DNA of 64,000 nucleotides from a virus: IMG/VR virus record IMGVR_UViG_3300008266_000014, positions 1 to 64,000 of that record; one strand, 5' to 3'. The number at the start of each line of letters is the position of its first letter. Positions within the stretch are counted from its first letter, which is position 1. Of the stretch, positions 20,390 through 31,000 are shown piece after piece. Below the pieces are notes generated by a model, which saw only the letters and a list, made by a program, of their open reading frames with translations, had not been told where the DNA came from and made no database searches. Position numbers and translations under genes: made by a program.

Positions 20390-20815
20390 ATGGCTGTTAC
20401 ATACGCAGATAAATTTACAACAACACCTCTATACAACGAGAGGTTTAGTGATTTTTATAGCAATCTAGGCAAGAATTTTGGTACCGGGGATGTTGCTCGG
20501 ATTACCAATGAAGAATCAATTTTTAGTTCACTTAGAAACATTGTACTAACCAGGAAAGGGGAAAGGCCATTCTTTCCAGAATTTGGTTGTAATATAACTT
20601 CCCTGCTTTTTGAAAATTACAACCAATTCACACAACGGGCTGTGGAGACGGAAGTTCGAACTGCGATAGAAAACTTTGAACCTAGGGTATCACTAATTCG
20701 TCTCTTAGTAAATGGACAGCCAGATGAAAACACCGTAGATGTGTCGCTTTATTTCACCATAATAAATAGACCAGAAACTTTTTCACTAAGCTTCCTTCTT
20801 TCAAGAATAAGGTAA
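20390..20815 (+). CDS. gp25: Baseplate wedge protein (gp25)
   Basis: 141 residues (T4 gp25: 132), a GPW/gp25 family protein. Diagnostic segments are NEESIFSSLRNIVLTRKGER, PFFPEFGCNITSLLFEN and ENFEPRVSLIRL, including the conserved ExPR-type loop. gp25 forms the inner core of each wedge and starts sheath assembly. It begins immediately after gp5 (adjacent bases) and ends one base before gp6. Confidence 0.93.
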   Translation: MAVTYADKFTTTPLYNERFSDFYSNLGKNFGTGDVARITNEESIFSSLRNIVLTRKGERPFFPEFGCNITSLLFENYNQFTQRAVETEVRTAIENFEPRVSLIRLLVNGQPDENTVDVSLYFTIINRPETFSLSFLLSRIR

Positions 20816-20816
20816 A

Positions 20817-22607
20817 ATGGCAAATTCTTCAATTAATCTAGTTGACTTAGATTTTAATGCTTTAAAGGCATCATTCAAAGATTATCTTGCTTCTCAGTCA
20901 AGATTCAAAGATTATAACTTTGAAGGGTCGAACATCAGCGTTCTTCTTGATGTACTTGCCTACAATACGTACCTCAATAGCTTTTATCTCAACATGGTTG
21001 CTAGTGAAATGTTTCTTGATAGTGCCCAACTAAGAGATAGTGTTGTCTCACATGCCAAGGAGTTGAATTATCTGCCTCGTTCATTCGTATCATCTGTTGC
21101 AAACGTCAATATATCTATTACACCTTCTACTGCTCAATCGTCTGTCACCATCCCTGCAAAAACATCTTTTACATCAAGGCTTGGTTCAAACACGTATACG
21201 TTCACCACAAAAGAATCCGTCGTGATTAACACAAGCAACAGTGGAGTTTTTTATGCAAACAGTGTATTGCTGTACGAGGGTGGGTATGTTACTGACAGCT
21301 TTGTAAGGAACACATCTGCTGATAACCAAAGATATATTTTAACAAACCCCAATGTTGATACTTCTAGTTTAGAAGTAACTGTTACTGAAGATGGGGGAAG
21401 TAGTGTGTACACATATACCCAGGCATTCTCTTTACTTGATATCATATCCACATCACAAGTTTTCTTTGTTCAGGCTTGTGAAAATGAGCAATATGAGATA
21501 ATTTTTGGTAATGACTTTTCTGGGAGATCTCCAAGAAACGGAGCTGTGATTGATGTAACATATAGGGTGTCTAGTGGAGAGCTACCAAATGGTACCGATA
21601 ATTTCATTAACAATTCAAGTATTGATGGACATTCGAATGTTTCAATAACAGTTAATCAGGATGCGTTTGGTGGGGCTGTTTCTGAATCAGTAAGCTCAAT
21701 TAAATTCAATGCACCTAGAAGCTTTGCAACCCAGGAAAGAGCTATCACAGAAAACGACTATAGATCATTATTGTTGCGAAGGTTTCCAGAAATTCAGGCT
21801 ATATCGGTATTTGGAGGTGAGAAAGAAGATCCTCCTCAGTACGGTAAAGTTTTCCTAGCCATAGACATAAAAGATTCTGACGGTATACCAGATACAAATA
21901 AATTTAATTACGTGGATTACCTTTCAGATAAAGTCCCGTTAGGAATAACACCAGTAATTGTATCCCCTGGTTTCGTATATTTGTCTGTAGAATCAACGGT
22001 AAAATACGACTATAACAGCACTACATTATCAAGTGGAGAGATTAAAACCACAGTGCTTAATGCAATCAATCAATTCAACGAGACGTATCTAAATGACTTC
22101 AACAAGACTTTTAGATTCAGTAATTTTGTTTCGGCAATAGATAGTAGTAATCTGTCAATCATCAACAACGACACTTTTGTTAGCCCATATTTTTTACTGT
22201 CTCCTACAATTAATACCGCAAGTAGTTTTTCAGGTTCGTTCAACACTGCTATTACAGTAGCAGTTCCCACTACTAAAACTCACTCAGATATTGATCCTGT
22301 GAAAGGAATATACTCGTCTCCTTTTGTTGTAAATGGACTGAGTTGCATTCTAGAGGATGATGGGGAAGGTAATATTCGTCTTGTGAAGGTTACCGATGAT
22401 ACTCACTTAGAAATATCCAAAGTAGGAACAATTGATTATTTAACAGGTACCTTTGCTATTTCCGATCTCAATGTTTCTAGTTATTCAGGTAACGGTATTA
22501 AACTCTTTGCGGATCCAGTTTCTCAAGATTTTAGTGTAACTCTCAAAGATATTTTAAAGATTAATATGTCTGACGTAATCGTCAACGTTGTTCAAGATAG
22601 AAGATGA
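20817..22607 (+). CDS. gp6: Baseplate wedge protein (gp6)
   Basis: 596 residues (T4 gp6: 660). Recognisable features: DFNALKASFKDYLASQSRFKD, the conserved NFEGSNISVLLDVLAYNTYLN and EMFLDSAQLRDSVVSHAKELNYLPRS, and ERAITENDYRSLLLRRFPEIQA in the second half. These belong to the gp6/gpJ wedge family, which forms the contractile baseplate ring. It overlaps gp7 by 4 bases. The family and order 25-6-7-8 leave little doubt. Confidence 0.92.
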   Translation: MANSSINLVDLDFNALKASFKDYLASQSRFKDYNFEGSNISVLLDVLAYNTYLNSFYLNMVASEMFLDSAQLRDSVVSHAKELNYLPRSFVSSVANVNISITPSTAQSSVTIPAKTSFTSRLGSNTYTFTTKESVVINTSNSGVFYANSVLLYEGGYVTDSFVRNTSADNQRYILTNPNVDTSSLEVTVTEDGGSSVYTYTQAFSLLDIISTSQVFFVQACENEQYEIIFGNDFSGRSPRNGAVIDVTYRVSSGELPNGTDNFINNSSIDGHSNVSITVNQDAFGGAVSESVSSIKFNAPRSFATQERAITENDYRSLLLRRFPEIQAISVFGGEKEDPPQYGKVFLAIDIKDSDGIPDTNKFNYVDYLSDKVPLGITPVIVSPGFVYLSVESTVKYDYNSTTLSSGEIKTTVLNAINQFNETYLNDFNKTFRFSNFVSAIDSSNLSIINNDTFVSPYFLLSPTINTASSFSGSFNTAITVAVPTTKTHSDIDPVKGIYSSPFVVNGLSCILEDDGEGNIRLVKVTDDTHLEISKVGTIDYLTGTFAISDLNVSSYSGNGIKLFADPVSQDFSVTLKDILKINMSDVIVNVVQDRR

Positions 22608-25600
22608 AAGAGATAGAAGATAGCATAAGTGTTCTTGTACAGAACCATTTTCCAGAGTTTTACAAGGAAGAGGGTGATACGTTCGTGGCTTTTGTCAAAG
22701 CATATTACGAGTGGGCCCAGCAAACCAACAACCACGTATATTTTGCAAGAAATCTTTTAGAATATAGAGATATTGATAAAACTATTGATGATTTCCTTGT
22801 CCACTTTAAGGAAAAATATCTGGTAGAAGCTCCCGTATCATATGATACAACAAGACAAAATATTAAAAATTCTTTAGACTTTTATCGATCAAAAGGAACC
22901 AAAAGAGGCACTGAACTCTTTTTTAAAGAAGTTTTAAACTCATCGGAAGTAGATGTTTATTTTCCTGGAAAGGATGTTCTATACGCTTCTGATGGAGAGT
23001 GGTTTGTTCCTGTATATCTAGAGGTATCACTATCGGATAAAACTAAGACATTTGTTGGAAAGCAAATAACTGGATCATTCTCTGGTGCTACAGCTTTTGT
23101 TGAAAGCGTAGGGCGAAAAGCTGTTGGTGGTAAGTTTTTTGATGTGGTTTTTATTTCTAACGTGAGAGGTAGCTTTCAGTATGAAGAAGTTATAACATCA
23201 GATGGAGTTCTTGAAAACTGTCCAAAAGTCATCGGTTCTTTAACCAACATTACGATAAACGATTCTGGTAGAAATTTTAATGTTGGTGATGTTGTAAACA
23301 TAGTTTCTTCACAGACAGGGAAACAGGGAAAGGCTAGAATTGATTCAATTGAATCTTCCACTGGAAAGGTATCATTTGATCTTCTTGACGGGGGAACTGG
23401 TTACAGAATAACGACTATTCCTCTCATTTCCGAAAAAACAATAAAAATAAACAGTGTTAGTTCTACGAATACGTATGTTACTTTCTTCACACCTGATGAG
23501 ACAATATACCAGCCACTTGCTAACCTAGTATTTAATACGTCTAATGCTTATTTTGATGTAGGTAATTTAATCACCTTTTCCAACTCTACTGCAAATGTAG
23601 CAACAGGGAGATTGGTGGGGACTACTCAGGTAGAAATATCTGGTGTTGCAACAAGCAATTCGACTTCAAATCTTGTTATTGGAACTGGTACTTCCTTTTC
23701 CTCTGAACTTGATGCCAATGACTATATTAGATTCAGCTCGTGTACATCTGTATTTCAAATAAACTCTATATCTAATGATACCCATCTGTATTTAACTACT
23801 AATGGTACTAATGTGGTTTCTAATACACTCACTATGGCAAATGGTGTCATGCTGTTAGTACCTGTTTCTGGTAATTTTACCCTAGCTGATAGAATTGCAA
23901 ATACAACAGCACTGGTGTCTTCCTACTCCAATGTAACAGCATCTGGAAAGTTTGTTGGTGGCAATACGACGTTTATTGGTCTTTATAATGTTAGTAATAC
24001 TTTCACAGCTAATGGGTATAACTACATCTATGGAGCATCATCTAATGTTTATGCCAACGTCGAGATAGTGGGTACTGGATCTGGTGCTACCTTTAGTATT
24101 GGTAGTTTATCTGATACTGAAACAGTGTATTTAAATTTGGATATAATTAGTGAAAATAACGCTATTGTTACAACTCAGCTCACTGGAACAGTTACGTCCA
24201 ACTCAACTAGCCCAGATGTTGTAGGGACAACAACTCTATTCTCAACAGAGCTTTATGATGGTGCTTATGTGAAGTTTTCTGGAAATACTCTAGTGTTCCA
24301 GGTAAACGCAATTACAAATAATACGTTTCTTTCTCTTAAAACCAACGGACCAGATGCAACATCAAACACCATCTCTATAACCAATGGGACGTATCTCTCC
24401 ATCCCACTTAACTGTTTGAAGTATGGATTTCCAAAATCTCTTAACTCAAATTCCACTACAATCATCAACAATGCTTTAACAAAGAATAGTTATACTTTGG
24501 GAACTATTGCTTCTTTAGCACAAATCAACCCTGGTAATAATTACAGCATTTCTCCAGTAGTAAGAATTAGGGATGATGAAATAGTTGGATTTGATAGAAG
24601 AAATTTAAATCTTGTTATTTCTGGGACGAGTGGAGTGTTTGTTGTTGGGGAGGAGCTGACACAGGACTTTTCAGATCCAGGTTTTACTTTGGAGATAAGT
24701 GGATCCAATACTGCAATATCTGTTACCGAAACCATTACTCAGCAGATAAACAACACATCTAATGCATACGGAGAAGTATCTTCTTCTAATCTATCAGTGA
24801 TTGTTGTTTCGACCAGCTCGAACTTTGTTAATTCTGCTTTGGGATCCAACCTGACAGGAACAATAACCTCAAACACAACAAGTCCTAGAGTTAATGGTTC
24901 TTCAACACTATTCTCGAGTGAAGTCACCGCTGGGGATTATATTAAATTTTCTGGAAATTCATTAATTTTCCAAGTTAACAATGTAGTTAGCGACACGGAG
25001 CTGTACCTAACAACAAATAGCTCATTATTAACTGCTGGAAACACATACGCTCTTGCTACAAATGTGGCAATAGGAATGACATCCAATACTAAATTTTTTG
25101 TAAATACAGCAATATCAAACAATATCCTTTCTATTTCCAGAGGTACAGTACTTTCAGTATCCAATACGTCACTGAATGTAAAAAGGAAGACATTTAATCA
25201 GTCATTCACACCAGGGGTTCTAATAACTGGAAGCACGTCTGGGGCATCTGCTAATGTTACATCAGTAACACAGATAGAAAATTCTGCAGTTATGGGTAAT
25301 AATGCAGTAGTGAATAGTTACGCTGGAATTGTAGAGGGATCAATATCTGGCATTAATGTGATCGACTCTGGTTTTTCATATGAAAACGGTGAGTCAGTAA
25401 ATATCGTTGGATCAAACACTTTATATATCGCTACTGGGTATGCTAATCTGATAAACCAAGGTGTCGGTGAAGGGTTCTTCAAATCCACAAAAGGATTTTT
25501 GAATAGTGATAAATACCTTCACGATGGGCATTTCTATCAGTTCTATTCATATCAGGTTAAGTCTCCACTCCCATTAAATGAATATTCTGAGACGCTCAAG

Positions 25601-25702
25601 AAATTCATGCACGTAGCAGGAATGATTTTATTTGGTAACGTATTCAAAACCAGTGTTGCCAATGTTACGATATCTTCTTTAGGTGTGACAATAGAAACAT
25701 GA
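22604..25702 (+). CDS. gp7: Baseplate wedge protein (gp7-like) with inserted beta modules
   Basis: 1032 residues, about the T4 gp7 length. The N-terminal ~150 residues are the conserved part (SVLVQNHFPEFYKEEGDTFV, YEWAQQTNNHVYFARNLLEY, DFYRSKGTKRGTELFFKEV). The middle is threonine/serine/asparagine-rich and holds three copies of a ~60-residue module ('GT-TSN-TSP-V-G-STLF-SE---GDYI-FSGN', near 23633, 24178 and 24856) that also appears in fibre and DUF4815 proteins. The C-terminus (FKSTKGFLNSDKYLHDGHFYQF, SYQVKSPLPLNEYSETLKKFMH) is again conserved. gp7 anchors peripheral baseplate parts. The inserted modules suggest exposure to the outside. It overlaps both neighbours by 4 bases. Confidence 0.82.
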   Translation: MKEIEDSISVLVQNHFPEFYKEEGDTFVAFVKAYYEWAQQTNNHVYFARNLLEYRDIDKTIDDFLVHFKEKYLVEAPVSYDTTRQNIKNSLDFYRSKGTKRGTELFFKEVLNSSEVDVYFPGKDVLYASDGEWFVPVYLEVSLSDKTKTFVGKQITGSFSGATAFVESVGRKAVGGKFFDVVFISNVRGSFQYEEVITSDGVLENCPKVIGSLTNITINDSGRNFNVGDVVNIVSSQTGKQGKARIDSIESSTGKVSFDLLDGGTGYRITTIPLISEKTIKINSVSSTNTYVTFFTPDETIYQPLANLVFNTSNAYFDVGNLITFSNSTANVATGRLVGTTQVEISGVATSNSTSNLVIGTGTSFSSELDANDYIRFSSCTSVFQINSISNDTHLYLTTNGTNVVSNTLTMANGVMLLVPVSGNFTLADRIANTTALVSSYSNVTASGKFVGGNTTFIGLYNVSNTFTANGYNYIYGASSNVYANVEIVGTGSGATFSIGSLSDTETVYLNLDIISENNAIVTTQLTGTVTSNSTSPDVVGTTTLFSTELYDGAYVKFSGNTLVFQVNAITNNTFLSLKTNGPDATSNTISITNGTYLSIPLNCLKYGFPKSLNSNSTTIINNALTKNSYTLGTIASLAQINPGNNYSISPVVRIRDDEIVGFDRRNLNLVISGTSGVFVVGEELTQDFSDPGFTLEISGSNTAISVTETITQQINNTSNAYGEVSSSNLSVIVVSTSSNFVNSALGSNLTGTITSNTTSPRVNGSSTLFSSEVTAGDYIKFSGNSLIFQVNNVVSDTELYLTTNSSLLTAGNTYALATNVAIGMTSNTKFFVNTAISNNILSISRGTVLSVSNTSLNVKRKTFNQSFTPGVLITGSTSGASANVTSVTQIENSAVMGNNAVVNSYAGIVEGSISGINVIDSGFSYENGESVNIVGSNTLYIATGYANLINQGVGEGFFKSTKGFLNSDKYLHDGHFYQFYSYQVKSPLPLNEYSETLKKFMHVAGMILFGNVFKTSVANVTISSLGVTIET

Positions 25703-27990
25703 GTAAACTTATCACAAACAATCTAAGACTTTTTAATGTTGATCAGTTTATAGAGTCTTTTACTGAACCCGGGTTCAACATCTACTATTTTTTTGTAGGC
25801 AATCCCCTTCCTTTTGCTATTGACAATTCTCCACCTACTCTATATGACAATGCTCAGACAGTGTTGGTAGATTCATACGAAAATATGATTTACGGTAAGA
25901 GAGTGTCATCCAATGATGTTGTGATGATGGCACGTCGTATTGACTGGCAAACCAACACCGTATACCAAAAATATACACACGATAGCAATACTCTCTATTC
26001 GCAGGATTATTTTGTTGTTGTGGATGAAGGGTCTTCATATAATGTTTTTAAGTGCTTGGATAATAGTGGGGAGACTCCTTCTACAGATCCTCCTTCATTA
26101 CTAGAGACAGCAGCTGACGATGATTTCTACTTCACTACTGATGGTTACCAGTGGAAGTATATGTATTCTATAACACCTACACAATTCTCCAAATTTTCTA
26201 CAAGTGAGTATATTCCAGTTTATGTAAACTCAAATGTTGTTGGTAATGCTGTTAGTGGGTCAATTGATAACATAGAAGTTGTTGCTGGAGGTAACAATTA
26301 CTCATCTTATGCAAATGGATCTTTTCAGGAAGTAAGAGTAGGGGGTAATCCATTAATTTTTGCAATTGATCCGTCAAATGCGTCCTCCAATACTAACTTC
26401 TATATTGGGAGTGCTATCAAGGTAGTTTCTGGAGCGGGTAGTGGTCAACAAAGAACTATTACTGGATATACTGTTTCAGGATCAACGAGACGAGTAATAA
26501 TTGATACTCCATTTAGCACAGCACCAACAACGTCATCAACATACGAAATCACTCCCTTGGTATCTATATCAGGAGATGGGACTGGTGCAATAGCAAGAGC
26601 GATTGTTAATTCAGTTAGTAACACAATATACAAAATTGAAGTTGTGGATAGGGGATACGGCTACACTTACGCGTCCGCAGTGATTACAGGAAATACAGGT
26701 GTTATCAATGTGTCCACAGGAACTGCTATAACTGCAAACAGTGCAACAGCAAAAATTATCATCAGTCCTCGTGGAGGACATGGGTCAAATGCAGCTATGG
26801 AGTTAGGATCCAGGCATGTAGGTATCAGTGTTACTTTTGATAGCTCTCTTTCTGGTAATAAGGTTGTTGATGATAATGATTTCCGAAGCATAGGAATACT
26901 ACGAGATCCACTTTTTTCGAACGCTGTTCTAGATGTTAGTAGTACTACAGGAACATTTACTGTTGGTGAATATGTTTACCAAACCCAAGGATCTCCAATA
27001 GCTGGTATTGTTATAACCAAACCTGGATCTGGGTACACTTCTAATGCAACAGTAACTATTTCTGGATCAAGTATTGCAGCTGCAGTTGCCAATGCTCAGT
27101 CAAATTCAACTGGCCGTATATCGCAAATAAATATATCAAACAACGGGCAAGGATACATTTCACCAACTGCAACAATTTCCGCACCATCTGCAATAACATT
27201 CAATGCAAACACACAAGTTTCAAATACAGACGATTTTATCGTAGTTTCTAACAATGTGTTTCAAAATAATGATATTGTGACATACTTGGTTGCTGCTGGT
27301 AACACTGCACTTACTAATTTATCAAATGGCTCTGCGTATTATGTTGTGAGTGCAAATGCTACTGGAGTCAAACTTTCTTCCACACTAAACGGAAGTGCTA
27401 TTAACTTGACCGCTGGTGCAAGTGAAGCAGGCCACAGTCTGAAGGGTGAAACAGCCACAGTTTCAGTGGTCGTTGATTCTGGTAAAATCACTACTGCAAC
27501 AGGTGTTGTGACAAGTGCAAATGATTCCGTAGTTAAGTTATCTAATGTGTTTGGTTTTTTTGTAACAGGTAACTCATCAGTTAACTTACTGCAGGGAAAT
27601 ACAAGTGGGTTTCAAGCGGCATGCGATACGGTAACACAACCAACTACATACTTTGATCAAACCTATAAAGTTGTTGGCTCACTACAGAGTGCAAATAACT
27701 TTGTTGAGGATGAGCTAGTTTTTCAGAGTGAGAATGCGAACGCCTACTTTTATTCATCAAACAACACAGTTGTAAGATTGATAAAAAAACGAGGAACAAT
27801 AAACCAGAGCGACATAGATACGAGTTATTATATTGAAGGCGATACCTCATCAGCACAGTTTCTTGTTTCTGGAGTTGTGGAATCTGATGTTGTCAAGGGT
27901 TCTGGGCAGGTAATGTACCTTGAAAATTTCACACCTGTTACAAAAACAAACGGACAGACAGAAACAATTAAATTACTTTTAGAGTTTTAA
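25699..27990 (+). CDS. gp8: Baseplate wedge protein (gp8-like), enlarged
   Basis: 763 residues, over twice T4 gp8 (334). The first 190 residues contain the gp8 core: FNIYYFFVGNPLPF, VDSYENMIYGKRVSSNDVV, MARRIDWQTNTVYQKYTHD, FKCLDNSGETPSTDPPS and TTDGYQWKYMYSITPTQFSKF. The rest is repetitive, beta-rich and serine/threonine-heavy, with several G-GY-S-A-V-I-type turns (RGYGYTYASAVI, GSGYTSNATVTI, GQGYISPTATI) indicating tandem small domains. In T4, gp8 forms a dimer in the outer wedge. The additional C-terminal domains probably decorate the baseplate. The next gene starts 10 bases later. Confidence 0.8.
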   Translation: MSKLITNNLRLFNVDQFIESFTEPGFNIYYFFVGNPLPFAIDNSPPTLYDNAQTVLVDSYENMIYGKRVSSNDVVMMARRIDWQTNTVYQKYTHDSNTLYSQDYFVVVDEGSSYNVFKCLDNSGETPSTDPPSLLETAADDDFYFTTDGYQWKYMYSITPTQFSKFSTSEYIPVYVNSNVVGNAVSGSIDNIEVVAGGNNYSSYANGSFQEVRVGGNPLIFAIDPSNASSNTNFYIGSAIKVVSGAGSGQQRTITGYTVSGSTRRVIIDTPFSTAPTTSSTYEITPLVSISGDGTGAIARAIVNSVSNTIYKIEVVDRGYGYTYASAVITGNTGVINVSTGTAITANSATAKIIISPRGGHGSNAAMELGSRHVGISVTFDSSLSGNKVVDDNDFRSIGILRDPLFSNAVLDVSSTTGTFTVGEYVYQTQGSPIAGIVITKPGSGYTSNATVTISGSSIAAAVANAQSNSTGRISQINISNNGQGYISPTATISAPSAITFNANTQVSNTDDFIVVSNNVFQNNDIVTYLVAAGNTALTNLSNGSAYYVVSANATGVKLSSTLNGSAINLTAGASEAGHSLKGETATVSVVVDSGKITTATGVVTSANDSVVKLSNVFGFFVTGNSSVNLLQGNTSGFQAACDTVTQPTTYFDQTYKVVGSLQSANNFVEDELVFQSENANAYFYSSNNTVVRLIKKRGTINQSDIDTSYYIEGDTSSAQFLVSGVVESDVVKGSGQVMYLENFTPVTKTNGQTETIKLLLEF

Positions 27991-28000
27991 AGAGGAATAA

Positions 28001-31000
28001 ATGTCACTTGAAACTAATTTCAACATATCACCCTATTTTGATGATTATGACGAGACGAAGAATTTTCAAAGAATTCTTTTCAGACCAGCTGTGCCTGTAC
28101 AGGCTAGAGAGCTAACACAGCTTCAGACAATACTTCAGAAGCAGGTTGAGAGATTTGGTGATAATATCTACAAGCAAGGGACAATTATCAAAGGATGTAC
28201 TTTCACCTATGATTATAATTACGAATATATAAAAATTAAAGATTTGCAGGTGAACGGCTTAGCTGCAAATCCATCTAGTTATGCTAACCTATATGCAATA
28301 GAAACCACTTCCAATCTTTACTCTATCGTAGTTAATAGCGCCCAAGGATTAGAATCTCAAGATCCAGATACAAATATATTATATGTGAAGTATATTAATA
28401 CTGGTACAGGAGAAAAAAAGAAATTTGCTAATAATGAGACTGTCACCCTCTACAATCAAGATTTTAGATTAGTATCTGTTTCCATCAATAGTGGTGGTAC
28501 TCTTTACAGCAACACTGACTACATTACTTTCAGCGGTGGTGGTGGGTCTGGGGCGTCAGCAAACATCGTCACATATTCAAACGGAACGATTAGATCCATT
28601 ATATTTTCCTCAACTGGAACAGGTTACGTTACTACTCCCTCAGCCAACATTGTAAACTCTACTGGTGGTTCGACAATAACAGGATCCGGAGCAAGTTTAT
28701 CAGTAATCAACTATGTTGCACAGGTAGTAGTTGCTAATAGTTCTTTCACTGCTAACAGCACAACTCCAGTAGGTGTTGGTACAGCTGTAACTGTTAGTGA
28801 TGGAATTATTTACCAGAAAGGCCATTTCCTAAGAGTAGAGCAACAAACAGTTATTGTTGATAAGTTTTCTAAAACACCTAACAATGTTGTGTTGGGCTTT
28901 TACACACAAGAATCCATTGTTAATAATAGCGTTGATACTTCTTTATTGGATAATGCTCAGGGATACTCGAACTATACAGCTCCGGGAGCAAATCGATTAA
29001 AACTTACTCCTATTCTTCAAGTGGTATCTGCAGCCAATGCTGCTTCAAATACCGAGTTCTTTAAACTTGTAGAATTTGAAAATGGGAGAGTTATTAAGAG
29101 AAAAACCGAGACAGAGTTTAACTCTATTGATAAAAAACTCTCGCAGAGAACCGCAGAGGAAAGTGGTGACTATGTTGTTAATCAGTTTCAGATCAGCACA
29201 TCAGATATTTCGAGCAATACAACCCATCTTAATGTAGTCGTTGGTCCAGGTGTTGGTTATGTTGATGGAACTAGAATCGAAATTAATGATTCCGTTACTC
29301 TTAAAGCGCGTCAAGGTGTAGATACAAACACTGCGTCATCGCAATCAATTGCAACAAACTATGGTAACTACGTTCTTGTAAAGGAAATGCTAGGTACATT
29401 TGATTTTACAACAGGGGCTACAGTAAATCTAAAAAATGCTTTGAACACTGATGTGTCCGATAATTTTGGAGGTGCTCCTAGCTCTGCCGGATCAACAATC
29501 GGCACAGCTAAAATTAGATCCTTGGAATATGAATCTGGCACTATAGGTGCACCTTCAGCCGTTTACAGACTGTATCTTTTTGATATTACAATGTCAAAGG
29601 GGTATACTTTTAAAGACACACGTTCAGTACAAGCTACGGGTGTTGTGGCAGATGTAGTTCTAGAAGATGGAAATGCAGTATTGAAGGATACTGATTTTGA
29701 CACTTTGGTATTTACGTCTGGATTTACTTCAGTCAACTCAATTGCTAATGTTGATTTAATTTATAGAACTGTTACAACAAACACTTTCAACACCAGTGGT
29801 AATACAACTATTGAAGTTACAGGTACGTACGATACATTCCCATACACTGCCGGTGGCACACTCAATTCAGTACAAGAACGAGAGTTTATAGTAATTCCTA
29901 CCGCAAATGCGATCAGTTCATCAAATCTAACCGGAACTGTGTCTTCATCTGGAAATGTGATTACCGGTTCAACAACTAATTTTATAAACCAGCTTGACGT
30001 GGGAGACTATATTAAATTCCAGGGCAACACAGGGATTTATAGAGTTTCTACTATCGCTAGCGCCACTTCAATGACTATTGAAGGAACCGGTGATCCTACA
30101 GTTTCTGCTAACAGTTTCGTACTTGCTTATCCTGCAAATGTACCTATAAGATTGGATAGAACTGGTGCAAATGTTCAGATTGGTGCTTTGGGAACAACTG
30201 CAGCAATCAATATTGGTAATACAATTACCGGATCTACCGGAGTCAAAGTTGTACACAATGTAAAGGTATCACCTGGTTCTAATATTATTCATAAAGCAAA
30301 GAGTGTAGTTAAGAGAGTATTTGTAAAACTATCCACTGATAAATTAACTGAAACTACAAAAGGACCATGGTGTCTTGGTATACCGGACGTATTCCAGCTT
30401 AACGCTGTTTATGTAGGAACAAGTAATACGTACTCAAATACCACAACAAATTATGTCTCAAGTTTTCAGCTTGAGACTGGCCAGACAGATAACTTATACG
30501 GTTTATCTTATCTAAGATATAAACCTGGAAGTACTCTTTCTCTGACTTCCTCCAGTTGTCTTTTAGTGGAAGTAGATTTATTCACACATGGATCGGGGTA
30601 CTACATCTCGTCTAGATCATATCCAGTCGATGATACTACAACCCCACTTCCTTCTAATAAAATTAGAACTGAGTCTATCCCTAATTTTACATCACCTAAG
30701 ACTGGTAAAGTAGAGAGTTTAAGAAATGTAGTTGATTTTCGTCCAATTGCTGCTAACACTGCTAACGCGGCTGCAACAACAGTAGCTTCTGCAACTATAG
30801 ATCCATCGTCCACAGAAACAATTACTGGCACTCTATATTTCCCAACACCCAATGAAGTGTTTGAGGCTGATGTTCAATACTACATGAGTAGAGCGGATAG
30901 AGTTATTCTTGATAGAAATGGTAACGTAACTATTAAGGAAGGTGTCTCAAGTACAACTCCAGTGCCACCGCAGGTACCAGATAAATCAATGTTGTTGGGT